Positions 33,501 through 39,421 of a DNA stretch of 39,421 bases are shown here, piece by piece. Made by a program: the position numbers and the translations under genes. The notes beneath the pieces were generated by a model, which ran no database searches, was not told the DNA's origin, and saw only the letters and a program-made list of their open reading frames with translations. Source of the DNA: Bacteroidales bacterium (GTDB lineage Bacteria > Bacteroidota > Bacteroidia > Bacteroidales > Marinilabiliaceae); contig CAAFWU010000060.1 of the NCBI GenBank assembly GCA_900766825.1, positions 1 to 39,421 of the forward strand, written 5' to 3'. Within the stretch, counting starts at the first letter, position 1, and the number at the start of each line of letters is the position of its first letter.

Positions 33501-34011
33501 AACACAGCAAAATCCGAAGTTTCGCACAGTGGCTCAGCGCTATATCTTTGGCGGACTGCTGAGTTGCGCCAACGAATATCTGCGTCAGTTGAGCAATGGA
33601 CGTTTTACGTTGACAAACGAAGGATCGGACGATGCGCTCTCAATCCAGATTAGGGATGCCTATAGTGCCGATGCAATGCTTACCACAACCAACATCTCTG
33701 GTGGCGAGAGTTTCTTGGTGTCGCTATCGTTGGCCTTAGCCTTATCGTCGATGGCTGCGGGTCAGAACAACGTGACGCCAGACATTGTGTTTATTGACGA
33801 AGGTTTCGGCACCTTGGACCCCGTGTGCTTGGACCGCGTGATGGAGTTCTTGACCAAGGTGCAGCAGATTGGCGGAAGGCGCGTGGGACTTATTAGCCAC
33901 ATGGCAGATGTTCGTGACCGCATACCAGTTCAGATAAGGCTGTCGCGCCCAGCTAATGGGGTTAGCACCGTATCGGTTGTGGCACCAGAGAGAAAGCTGG
34001 CAACACATTAA
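30562..34011 (+). CDS. sbcC: exonuclease subunit SbcC
   Basis: SbcC (Rad50 homologue) is the SMC-like ATPase partner of SbcD. The 1149-residue protein has Walker A GPTGSGKST at 36-44, long Glu/Lys-rich coiled coils on either side of the zinc hook CPVC (537-540, followed by GG), the ABC signature SGGES at about 1046, and Walker B DIVFIDEGFG from about 1074. The length is typical. A strong terminator follows. Codon composition in the coiled coil is A-rich, as expected for Lys and Glu. Confidence 0.97.
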   Translation: MRLIKIEIENIASIEKATIDFESPELTDQPIFLITGPTGSGKSTILDAIALALYDKTPRMAMNTDGKIKGEDDKEYDISKTVMLMRKGAENAKATLTFEALDGKVYKATWATRKKRTGALDSVQRTLEQEGNSNYIIEKAKEVSEEIKKLIGLDYEQFTKTTLLAQGEFTRFLKSKIEEKSAILEKITGTDIYSKIGKQIFLKYQDAKNNVEKKESKLEAIAVLSQEERSAKETELQDINARANEIVKQIKIAEDQLKWIQEEETLTQKQMSATDDYEKAKQKSHSEEMESNAETTALWEKTEDVRKEIEKKDKGEEEQKKLESKSSTFKSQFGDVCATMAWTRTECSQKEANALVIKEKLKPYEALEPMLNYATQICSQIATVINFDDNISENLKRKEENEASLPTQKAKTEKIGKDAKAIDDQINICKEQIKVQNRAKAELNETEANDRKNKLDELNKAISDAETKLANAVADDKSLEETEKKLEDLKQKQPAAVKNSEEANGAKKQAEEAYRRKNETLDDVERIIKNLSDGAKCPVCGGVYHTQNPISETLKKELDEEKSRLDAATAEAEKAQKELTDLNSSIQTAESNHKSAQNKHELSKEMADKSWTALCSKAKECGIRMSIERSEESNEVRKEAMAQIISEAQKSCEENQNVLNKIQAISKECEKLQDKLSEYLQEQNKLNTELAKANSELEATQKRITEAKQSIENSSGKRNEHWQQIEGKILYGEGWKNLSLKELSQKIDADSKTLVSGRTKQKEAEQEHQNLASILKYIEEKYGEFKEEQKWILIWDKLINWEAQPAKAPQINEIQDQWNKFINDCSNWHNDIIKARKTVEEAKEAIGTFFEQNADICQAKVEEIVKTETVETIAAKRNKVTKAKEEERSALALMSNAVKELEAHHKERPELPEGATANTLTQQVKELKETQNQANKDSGRLQQELDTDKKNSAEAERLDNELKAAKNDYDDWSKLNDMFGTQQNPKFRTVAQRYIFGGLLSCANEYLRQLSNGRFTLTNEGSDDALSIQIRDAYSADAMLTTTNISGGESFLVSLSLALALSSMAAGQNNVTPDIVFIDEGFGTLDPVCLDRVMEFLTKVQQIGGRRVGLISHMADVRDRIPVQIRLSRPANGVSTVSVVAPERKLATH

Positions 34012-34081
34012 TTTTAGGTAAATTAGGTTGGAAAGAATGGGATGCGGCTAACCAATAAATTAATGGGCAAATAGCAGAAAA

Positions 34082-34130
34082 AGAACCATCTCTTGGAACT
34101 ATGTGTTCTGAGGGATGGTTCTGTTTTTTG
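34082..34130 (+). terminator. intrinsic terminator after sbcC
   Basis: An 18-bp stem pairs 34082-34099 with 34105-34122 (including three G-U pairs) around a five-base loop, and is followed by GTTTTTTG. It ends the 27.8-34.0 kb run. Confidence 0.9.
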
Positions 34131-34277
34131 ATTGTACAATAGAGGATGTGTTGGTTAAAGGAGGAATGAGCAAAAGTTTTTGCGGAAGAGTCGAAGGTCT
34201 TAGACAATATAGAGTATAAATAATGGGTGAATATTGTTAAATGCCGCATAAATTGTCTTATATTGCGCGATAATAGC

Positions 34278-34285
34278 TAAATTTG
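34278..34285 (+). promoter_or_regulatory. promoter -7 element TAAATTTG of acyl-CoA synthetase gene
   Basis: TAAATTTG matches TAnnTTTG, 54 bases upstream of the ATG at 34339. A TTG lies 22 bases further upstream. The 34131-34277 interval otherwise shows nothing. Confidence 0.6.
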
Positions 34286-34338
34286 CGCGCCTATAGCTCC
34301 GAAGGGGGCACAAGGAGGCACACAATAAAATATACCTG

Positions 34339-36006
34339 ATGCAGAACGTTCTACTGTCAGACGACACACTCGGCGCACTTCTTGAAAAGGGAGCGCAGTT
34401 GACGCCCGAGAAGAATTTCATCACCTATGCAGATCGTGGTCTCTATTGGAGTTACGAACAGTTTAACAACCGTGTGGATGAGTTTGCACGCGGTCTTATG
34501 GCTGTTGGTGTAACCAAAGGGACCAAAGTGGGCATATGGGCCAACAATGTGCCCGATTGGCTCACTGTATTTTTTGCTTGTGCCAAGATAGGTGCATGGC
34601 TTGTGACCATAAACACCAACTTCAAGATAGGTGAATTGGAGTATCTGCTAACCAATGCAGACATCCACACCCTGTGCATGATAGACCAATATCGTGGCAG
34701 TTCGTATGTTGACATGATATACGAGTTGGCACCCGAGATAAAGACAACGCCAAAGAACGAAACTCTGCAATGCAAACGCTTGCCAGAGTTGCGCAACGTG
34801 GTGTTGCTGAGCCCCGACCACCGCAAGGGAATGTACAATACGGTGGAGATACTGGGTCACGCACGTTTCATAAACCCCGAACAGTATGAAGAGGCAAAGG
34901 CCTCGGTGAACTGTCAGGACGTGGTGAATATGCAGTACACGTCGGGCACCACGGGTTACCCCAAGGGCGTGATGCTAACCCACCACAACATTGTGAACAA
35001 TGGTTGGGCCACGGGCGAATGCATGAAATACACCTCGGTGGATAGGTTGCTGGTATGCGTACCATTCTTCCACTGCTTCGGCATTGTGCTGGCTGTGTGC
35101 TCCATTGTAACCCACGGAGCCTCAATGGTCATTTGCGAGGACTTTGATGTACCAACAGTTCTCTACTCTATTGAGCGCGAACATTGTACGTCGCTCTATG
35201 GCGTACCCACCATGTTCTCGGCCGAACTTAATCATCCCAATTTAGACAAGTATGACCTATCGTCGCTCCGCACTGGCATAATGGCAGGTTCGGTATGCCC
35301 AGTGGAGACCATGAAGGGCGTGATGGAGAAGATGTACATGAAGGACATCATTTCAGTCTACGGTCTTACAGAGTCGTCGCCAGGCATGACGGCATCCCGC
35401 ACCGAGCACACTATGGAGCAGCGCACCACAACGGTGGGCACCGAGTACCCATGCGTAGAGGTGAAGGTATTCAACCCCGAGACTGGCGAAGAGTGCGGCA
35501 TCAATGAGCCTGGCGAGATATGCTGCCGCGGCTACAACATAATGCGTGGCTACTATAAGAACGAGGAGGCCACCAACCAGATCATTGATAAAGATGGTTG
35601 GCTGCACTCGGGCGACTTGGCCATAAAGGATGCCGACGGATTCTATCATATCACAGGTCGCATCAAGGACATGATTATCCGCGGAGGCGAAAACATCTAC
35701 CCTCGCGAGATAGAGAACTACATCTATCGCATGCCCGAGGTGAACATGGTGGAGGTTGTGGGCGTGCCCGACGAGCACTATGGCGAGAATGTGGCAGCCT
35801 TCATAATTTTGAAAGATGGTTGCCACTTGACCGAGGACGAAGTTCGCCTATTCTGTACCAAGCAGTTGGCCAAGTTCAAGGTGCCCAAACATGTATTCTT
35901 TGTAAAAGACTACCCCAAAACGGGCAGCGGCAAGGTGCAGAAATTCAAACTGCGCGAGATAGGTCGCGACTTGGTGGAGGAACTCAAAAGGATGGGCAAG
36001 ATTTAG
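34339..36006 (+). CDS. AMP-dependent acyl-CoA synthetase
   Basis: This 555-residue adenylate-forming enzyme has the P-loop motif YTSGTTGYPKG at 200-210, the YGLTESSPGM A5-like motif, SGDLAIKDADGFYHITGRIKD and a C-terminal PKTGSGKVQK containing the catalytic lysine. The layout fits acyl-CoA ligases of the FadD/FadK type, which activate fatty or related carboxylic acids. The substrate chain length cannot be read from sequence. It is the only gene of its unit, with its own promoter. Confidence 0.9.
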   Translation: MQNVLLSDDTLGALLEKGAQLTPEKNFITYADRGLYWSYEQFNNRVDEFARGLMAVGVTKGTKVGIWANNVPDWLTVFFACAKIGAWLVTINTNFKIGELEYLLTNADIHTLCMIDQYRGSSYVDMIYELAPEIKTTPKNETLQCKRLPELRNVVLLSPDHRKGMYNTVEILGHARFINPEQYEEAKASVNCQDVVNMQYTSGTTGYPKGVMLTHHNIVNNGWATGECMKYTSVDRLLVCVPFFHCFGIVLAVCSIVTHGASMVICEDFDVPTVLYSIEREHCTSLYGVPTMFSAELNHPNLDKYDLSSLRTGIMAGSVCPVETMKGVMEKMYMKDIISVYGLTESSPGMTASRTEHTMEQRTTTVGTEYPCVEVKVFNPETGEECGINEPGEICCRGYNIMRGYYKNEEATNQIIDKDGWLHSGDLAIKDADGFYHITGRIKDMIIRGGENIYPREIENYIYRMPEVNMVEVVGVPDEHYGENVAAFIILKDGCHLTEDEVRLFCTKQLAKFKVPKHVFFVKDYPKTGSGKVQKFKLREIGRDLVEELKRMGKI

Positions 36007-36063
36007 AGGTTTGGGAGAGGAAAGTTAATCCCCATACCCTACTCTGGCTACCGAAATCAAGAT

Positions 36064-36095
36064 TGGTGTATAACATTTAGACTCTCTTATCTTTG
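36064..36095 (+). promoter_or_regulatory. truA promoter (-33 TTG, -7 TATCTTTG)
   Basis: TATCTTTG (36088-36095) with TTG at 36064-36066 and a 21-base spacer matches both Bacteroidota elements. It leaves a leader of about 100 bases before truA at 36203, which includes a CCCC/GGGG mini-hairpin near 36160-36172. Confidence 0.7.
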
Positions 36096-36202
36096 GCAGA
36101 GGTTCACAAAATGGAACTATGCTAAGGTTTTTGAGGGTGGAGCATGACAAATTAACGAACCCCAGAGAGGGGTATAAACCCAAAGAATAAAACTAAGTCA
36201 GA

Positions 36203-36994
36203 ATGCGCTACTTTATTGAAATGGCATACGATGGCACCAACTATCATGGGTGGCAGTTGCAACCCAACGCCACATCGGTTCAGGAGGTGCTGACCGATGC
36301 CTTGCGCAAGCTGACGCGGCAAGCCGACCTGAGCGTGATGGGAGCTGGTCGAACGGACACGGGTGTGCATGCCGACTACTATGTGGCTCACTTTGACACA
36401 GACGTAGAGCTATGCGAGAGCGAGGAGATGGAGAGGCGCAATGTTTTCAAGATCAACTCGATATTGCCAGCAGACGTGGCGGTTTTTTCCATACAGCACG
36501 TTGACGATAAGTTGCATAGTAGGTTTTCGGCCATCAGCAGGACCTATCACTATAGGCTTACGATGGATAAACAGCCGTTGGCTCGACTGTATACCTTTAG
36601 ACCATTTTTCCCTTTGGATTTCGAAGCCATGAACGAGGCTGCCCAATTGCTGCTGGATGTAGAGGACTTCACCAGTTTCAGCAAACTCGGCACTCAGGTA
36701 AAAACGAATATATGCGACGTAACTGTGGCTCACTGGTTCGAGGAGGCTCCAGGTCGGATGACGTTCGAAATCAAGGCTAACCGATTTCTGCGAAACATGG
36801 TGCGGGCTGTTGTGGGCACTCTGTTCGAGGTGGGCAAAGGCAAGATGAGCATGGACGAGTTCCGAGCTGTCATTGCCCAGCACGATAGGTGTGCGGCTGG
36901 CAGTTCGGTATCGGCAGCAGGGCTATCTTTGGTGGACATAGGTTACCCCGAAGGGTGCTGTTTCAAGCCCAAAGCACGTAGGGTTACGGTTTAG
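36203..36994 (+). CDS. truA: tRNA pseudouridine(38-40) synthase
   Basis: TruA makes pseudouridine at positions 38-40 of the tRNA anticodon arm. The 263-residue product has the family start MRYFIEMAYDGTNYHGWQLQ, the catalytic GAGRTDTGVHA with D52, the conserved FKINSILPADVAV and the C-terminal NRFLRNMVRAVVGTLFEVGKG. Full length. A clear terminator follows. It lies on + and is not cotranscribed with the upstream acyl-CoA synthetase, since its own promoter is strong. Confidence 0.96.
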   Translation: MRYFIEMAYDGTNYHGWQLQPNATSVQEVLTDALRKLTRQADLSVMGAGRTDTGVHADYYVAHFDTDVELCESEEMERRNVFKINSILPADVAVFSIQHVDDKLHSRFSAISRTYHYRLTMDKQPLARLYTFRPFFPLDFEAMNEAAQLLLDVEDFTSFSKLGTQVKTNICDVTVAHWFEEAPGRMTFEIKANRFLRNMVRAVVGTLFEVGKGKMSMDEFRAVIAQHDRCAAGSSVSAAGLSLVDIGYPEGCCFKPKARRVTV

Positions 36995-37088
36995 GTGGAT
37001 TGCGCTGCTACACCATTTTCTTAGGTGGGAGTAGACTATCAATTGAAAGCCAAATCATTTCAATTTAGATAATTTCCTAATGCAAGAA

Positions 37089-37132
37089 CCGCTGCAATGA
37101 TGTTGAATCGTTGTAGCGGATTTTATTTTTTT
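37089..37132 (+). terminator. intrinsic terminator after truA
   Basis: CCGCTGCAATGA (37089-37100) pairs with TCGTTGTAGCGG (37108-37119), 12 pairs with two G-U, around a 7-base loop, followed by ATTTTATTTTTTTA. Confidence 0.88.
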
Positions 37133-37221
37133 ATGGTGGAATAAATTGCGGATATTAATGGAGCTTTAGTCTACTGTTTTGTAAGAGGGGAGAGTTGGGG
37201 TGTAAGAAATTATATGTAATA

Positions 37222-37255
37222 AAGGCGACGAACTGTTTGTTAGTCCGTCGCCCTT
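37222..37255 (-). terminator. terminator after CNNM/CBS gene
   Basis: AAGGCGACGAACT (37222-37234) pairs with AGTCCGTCGCC-CTT (37242-37255) with one mismatch. On the minus strand it is 31 bases after the stop at 37286 and is followed by T-rich sequence. Confidence 0.75.
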
Positions 37256-37285
37256 ACTTTGATGCTATTGCAAATTGGGGAATGT

Positions 37286-38320
37286 TTAAAGGGTCTTTCT
37301 TTGAGCCTTCATTTTCTTCCAACGTTCGAGGGCGAGTTTTTGCATATCGACCACATCGTCGTTTTCGTCCACAATCTCAACGCCGAGCATGGTTTCTATG
37401 ACGTCCTCCATGGTCACAATGCCTCGGAGGCAACCATATTCGTCGGTTATGATGGAGATGTGCTCTTTATTGTCAATCATTTGGCCCCAGATATCGGAAA
37501 CAGAAGCCTCCTCATCAAAGGAGAGGACGGGGCGAATGAGACTGCCCAGCACATCATCGTCCTTGTCATCGGCAATGCGCTCGAGAACATCGCTGCGGAG
37601 CACGTAGCCGTTGATATAGTCCTTATCTTCTTTGTAGACGGGGATGCGGGAGAAGGTGAACTCCTTGTCGTCGAAGTCCTTGAGACGGAGGGACTCAGGA
37701 GCGGACTCCACAACGATGTTGGGCGTCATGATGTCGCGAGCCTTGACGCTAACCAGCCTCATGCAGCTCTGGATAATCTTACTCTCTTTGGCCTCGAAGA
37801 CACCCTCGTTGGTGCCAACGGAGACCATGGCCGAGACCTCTTCTCGGCTAACCGAGACGGGCTTTTTCTTTGAGGAAAAGGCTTTGGTTACAAGCTCGGA
37901 GACCAAGACCAAGGGGTAGGTAATGATGATGAGAACACGGATAATCTTGACCGACAGAATGGCCAAGTTGCGCCAATAGTAAGAACCTATGGTTTTGGGA
38001 ATTAGCTCGGAGAGGACGAGAATAAGAAGTGTCATGACGGCAGATGCCACACCCAGATATTCATTGCCAAAGATGCGAGCGGACTCGGCACCCACGCCAG
38101 CAGCACCAATGGTGTGAGCCACGGTGTTGAGCGAGAGGATGGCGGCAATGGCCTTGTCGGGCTTATTCTTGTAATCCTGAAGTCTTTTGGCCGACTTGAT
38201 GCCCTTTTCGCAGAGCATGGTGGCGTAGGACATGGGCGTTGAGAGCAACACCGCTTCGAGGACCGAGCAGAGGAACGAAATGGATAGAGCGCCTATGAGA
38301 TAGACGAGCAAGAGGAACAT
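37286..38320 (-). CDS. CNNM and CBS-domain membrane protein (HlyC/CorC-like)
   Basis: This 344-residue protein has a CNNM-type transmembrane domain in residues 1-180 (helices at about 1-25, 60-75, 84-105, 125-145; the LSELIPKTIG segment is typical) and a CBS pair in residues 190-325 (VKARDIMTPNIV, RIPVYKE, GYVLRSDVL, ISIITDEYGCLRGIVTMEDVIE). The CorC_HlyC C-terminal domain found in longer relatives of about 420 or more residues is absent. Members are linked to Mg2+/Co2+ or Na+ transport and efflux. A TAACTTTG promoter with TTTTG -33 lies upstream. It is separate from the GH3 gene to its right. Confidence 0.9.
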   Translation of the reverse strand: MFLLLVYLIGALSISFLCSVLEAVLLSTPMSYATMLCEKGIKSAKRLQDYKNKPDKAIAAILSLNTVAHTIGAAGVGAESARIFGNEYLGVASAVMTLLILVLSELIPKTIGSYYWRNLAILSVKIIRVLIIITYPLVLVSELVTKAFSSKKKPVSVSREEVSAMVSVGTNEGVFEAKESKIIQSCMRLVSVKARDIMTPNIVVESAPESLRLKDFDDKEFTFSRIPVYKEDKDYINGYVLRSDVLERIADDKDDDVLGSLIRPVLSFDEEASVSDIWGQMIDNKEHISIITDEYGCLRGIVTMEDVIETMLGVEIVDENDDVVDMQKLALERWKKMKAQRKTL

Positions 38321-38372
38321 GGCTTAATGCTATGGTTTAATGACGCGTGTTTCAACGTGTTCAATGAATAGG

Positions 38373-38404
38373 CAAAGTTAGAAATTTCGGTTAATAGTGC
38401 AAAA
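38373..38404 (-). promoter_or_regulatory. CNNM gene promoter (-7 TAACTTTG, -33 TTTTG)
   Basis: On the minus strand TAACTTTG (38373-38380) is preceded by TTTTG (38400-38404) with a 19-base spacer, a good match to both Bacteroidota promoter elements. It lies 53 bases from the start at 38320. Confidence 0.7.
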
Positions 38405-38436
38405 TGCAAATGTGTAAGAAGGTTATTACAAATAAG

Positions 38437-38491
38437 TTACCGCAGAGGATTGGAACAGCACTTTGTGGGTGAGTCCAACCCTCTGCGGTAA
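38437..38491 (-). terminator. long hairpin after the GH3 gene
   Basis: TTACCGCAGAGG-A-TTGGA (38437-38454) is complementary to TCCAA-C-CCTCTGCGGTAA (38474-38491), 17 pairs, enclosing a 19-base loop. It lies 53 bases after the GH3 stop and before the next promoter. The trailing T-run on minus is weak (CTTATTTG). Confidence 0.7.
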
Positions 38492-38544
38492 GATGTTTGT
38501 AACATTAGCGCACCAAGCGCATATGCCTATGTTTCAAAGTATTT

Positions 38545-39421
38545 CTATTTTACAGTAAGTTTCAATTGAGCTGTAATATTGTCTGATGCGTTGCCAACAA
38601 AGACGGTGTAATCACCCTTCTCAACCTCCCAACTGTGTGTTTCTTCGTTGAAAAAGGCGAGTGATTTTATAGGAATATTAACCTTGGTTTGCACCGAAGC
38701 ACCCTTCTGGACCTCAACTTTGCTGAAGCCTTTGAGCTCCTTAACGGCACGCTCCACTTTGGAGTTGTCTTTGCCCACATATACTTGCAGAACCTCTTTG
38801 CCATCCACATTGCCAGTGTTGGCCACGGTGGCACTTACAGTAACCACATCGGACTCGGAGACCGATGTGTTGCTGATAGCAACATTGTCAATTTGGAAGG
38901 TGGTGTAGCTGAGGCCATGACCAAAGGCAAAGAGGGGTTTGATGCCCTTGGTGTCATGCCAACGGTAGCCGAGGAAGATTCCCTCTTGATACTCCTCGCG
39001 GTGGTTGCCCTTGGCATCCTCTTGAGCCAGACCAGGGTATGTTATTTCGTTGCCCGAGTGGTGAGCTGCATTGTCCTGTAGCTTGACGGGGAAGGAGAAA
39101 GGCAGTTTGCCCGATGGGTTGACGCGCCCCGAGAGAACGCTTGCAATGGCATTGCCCGCCTCGGAGCCGAGGTACCAGCTCTCGACAACAGCTGGCACTT
39201 GGTCGAGCCATGGCATCTCAACGGCATTGCCGCTTACGAGCACAACAACCACGTTTTTATTGACAGTGAGGAGTTTGGCAAGGAACTTATCTTGACCGAA
39301 GGGGAGCTTCATATCCTCGCGGTCGCCGCCCTCCATATCTTGTTTGTGAGCCTTGACGATGCCGCCAACATAAATTATGCGGTCGGCCTTGGCAGCCACC
39401 TCGAGGGCAGCCTTTTCGAGA
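38545..39421 (-). CDS. glycoside hydrolase family 3 enzyme, 3' part (beta-glucosidase-like), truncated by window edge
   Basis: About 292 C-terminal residues are visible and the frame remains open to the window end, so the start lies beyond 39421. The sequence begins inside the GH3 C-terminal domain (LEKAALEVAAKADRIIYVGG, then VVVVLVSGNAVEMPWL and AVVESWYLGSEAGNAIASVL) and continues through LFAFGHGLSYTTF into a fibronectin type III-like domain (DGKEVLQVYVGKDNSKVERA, VKELKGFSKVEV) ending at the stop. This layout is typical of Bacteroidota beta-glucosidases/xylosidases. The catalytic nucleophile lies in the missing N-terminal part, so activity and signal peptide cannot be judged. Confidence 0.9.
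   Translation of the reverse strand, partial: LEKAALEVAAKADRIIYVGGIVKAHKQDMEGGDREDMKLPFGQDKFLAKLLTVNKNVVVVLVSGNAVEMPWLDQVPAVVESWYLGSEAGNAIASVLSGRVNPSGKLPFSFPVKLQDNAAHHSGNEITYPGLAQEDAKGNHREEYQEGIFLGYRWHDTKGIKPLFAFGHGLSYTTFQIDNVAISNTSVSESDVVTVSATVANTGNVDGKEVLQVYVGKDNSKVERAVKELKGFSKVEVQKGASVQTKVNIPIKSLAFFNEETHSWEVEKGDYTVFVGNASDNITAQLKLTVK

Overview
The window looks like chromosomal DNA from a member of the Bacteroidota, most likely order Bacteroidales (Prevotella-like). At least ten genes are preceded by the Bacteroidota -7 promoter element TAnnTTTG. Shine-Dalgarno sequences are not conspicuous, and several lipoproteins and enzymes are typical of the group (AsnA, a stand-alone glutamyl-Q tRNA synthetase, a cytidylate-kinase-like fusion, a large acyl-CoA dehydratase activase, a CNNM/CBS protein, a GH3 enzyme). 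No phage, insertion sequence, CRISPR array or complete RNA gene was recognised.

Left part (1-14.4 kb): gapA(-), two tiny lipoproteins(-), asnA(-), gluQ(+), a membrane/cytidylate-kinase fusion(-), a DNA/RNA non-specific endonuclease lipoprotein(+), mdh(-), a metallo-beta-lactamase-fold hydrolase(-), a 1448-residue acyl-CoA dehydratase activase(-) and a lipoprotein(-). The intergenic gaps between 0 and 9.2 kb carry a 16-base palindromic repeat, GGGCGCGGTCGCGCCC, always in the same orientation and often in pairs or triplets 55-60 bases apart, embedded in G/T-rich DNA.

Right part (14.8-39.4 kb): the + strand changes from G/T-rich to A/C-rich and nearly all genes run on +. First comes a housekeeping run: panB, an RluA-family pseudouridine synthase, ffh and folD. 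Next is a secreted DUF4861-like protein tightly linked to a NarL-type histidine kinase/response regulator pair. An 886-base purine-rich non-coding stretch with its own promoter follows. It leads into a small regulatory group: an ECF sigma factor with an unusual Cys-rich linker, a stand-alone HPt protein, a STAS protein and an SDR-like protein that lacks the catalytic lysine. Then come pheT, a protein with a possible PD-(D/E)XK core, a YfcE-like phosphodiesterase, sbcD-sbcC (overlapping), an acyl-CoA synthetase and truA. The window ends with two minus-strand genes: a CNNM/CBS protein and the 3' part of a GH3 glycosidase that runs off the edge.

The most interesting candidates are the polar palindromic repeat family, the strand-composition switch near 14 kb, and the 21.5-24.8 kb signalling group with its long untranslated region. 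All calls come from reading the sequence alone; no database search was possible.
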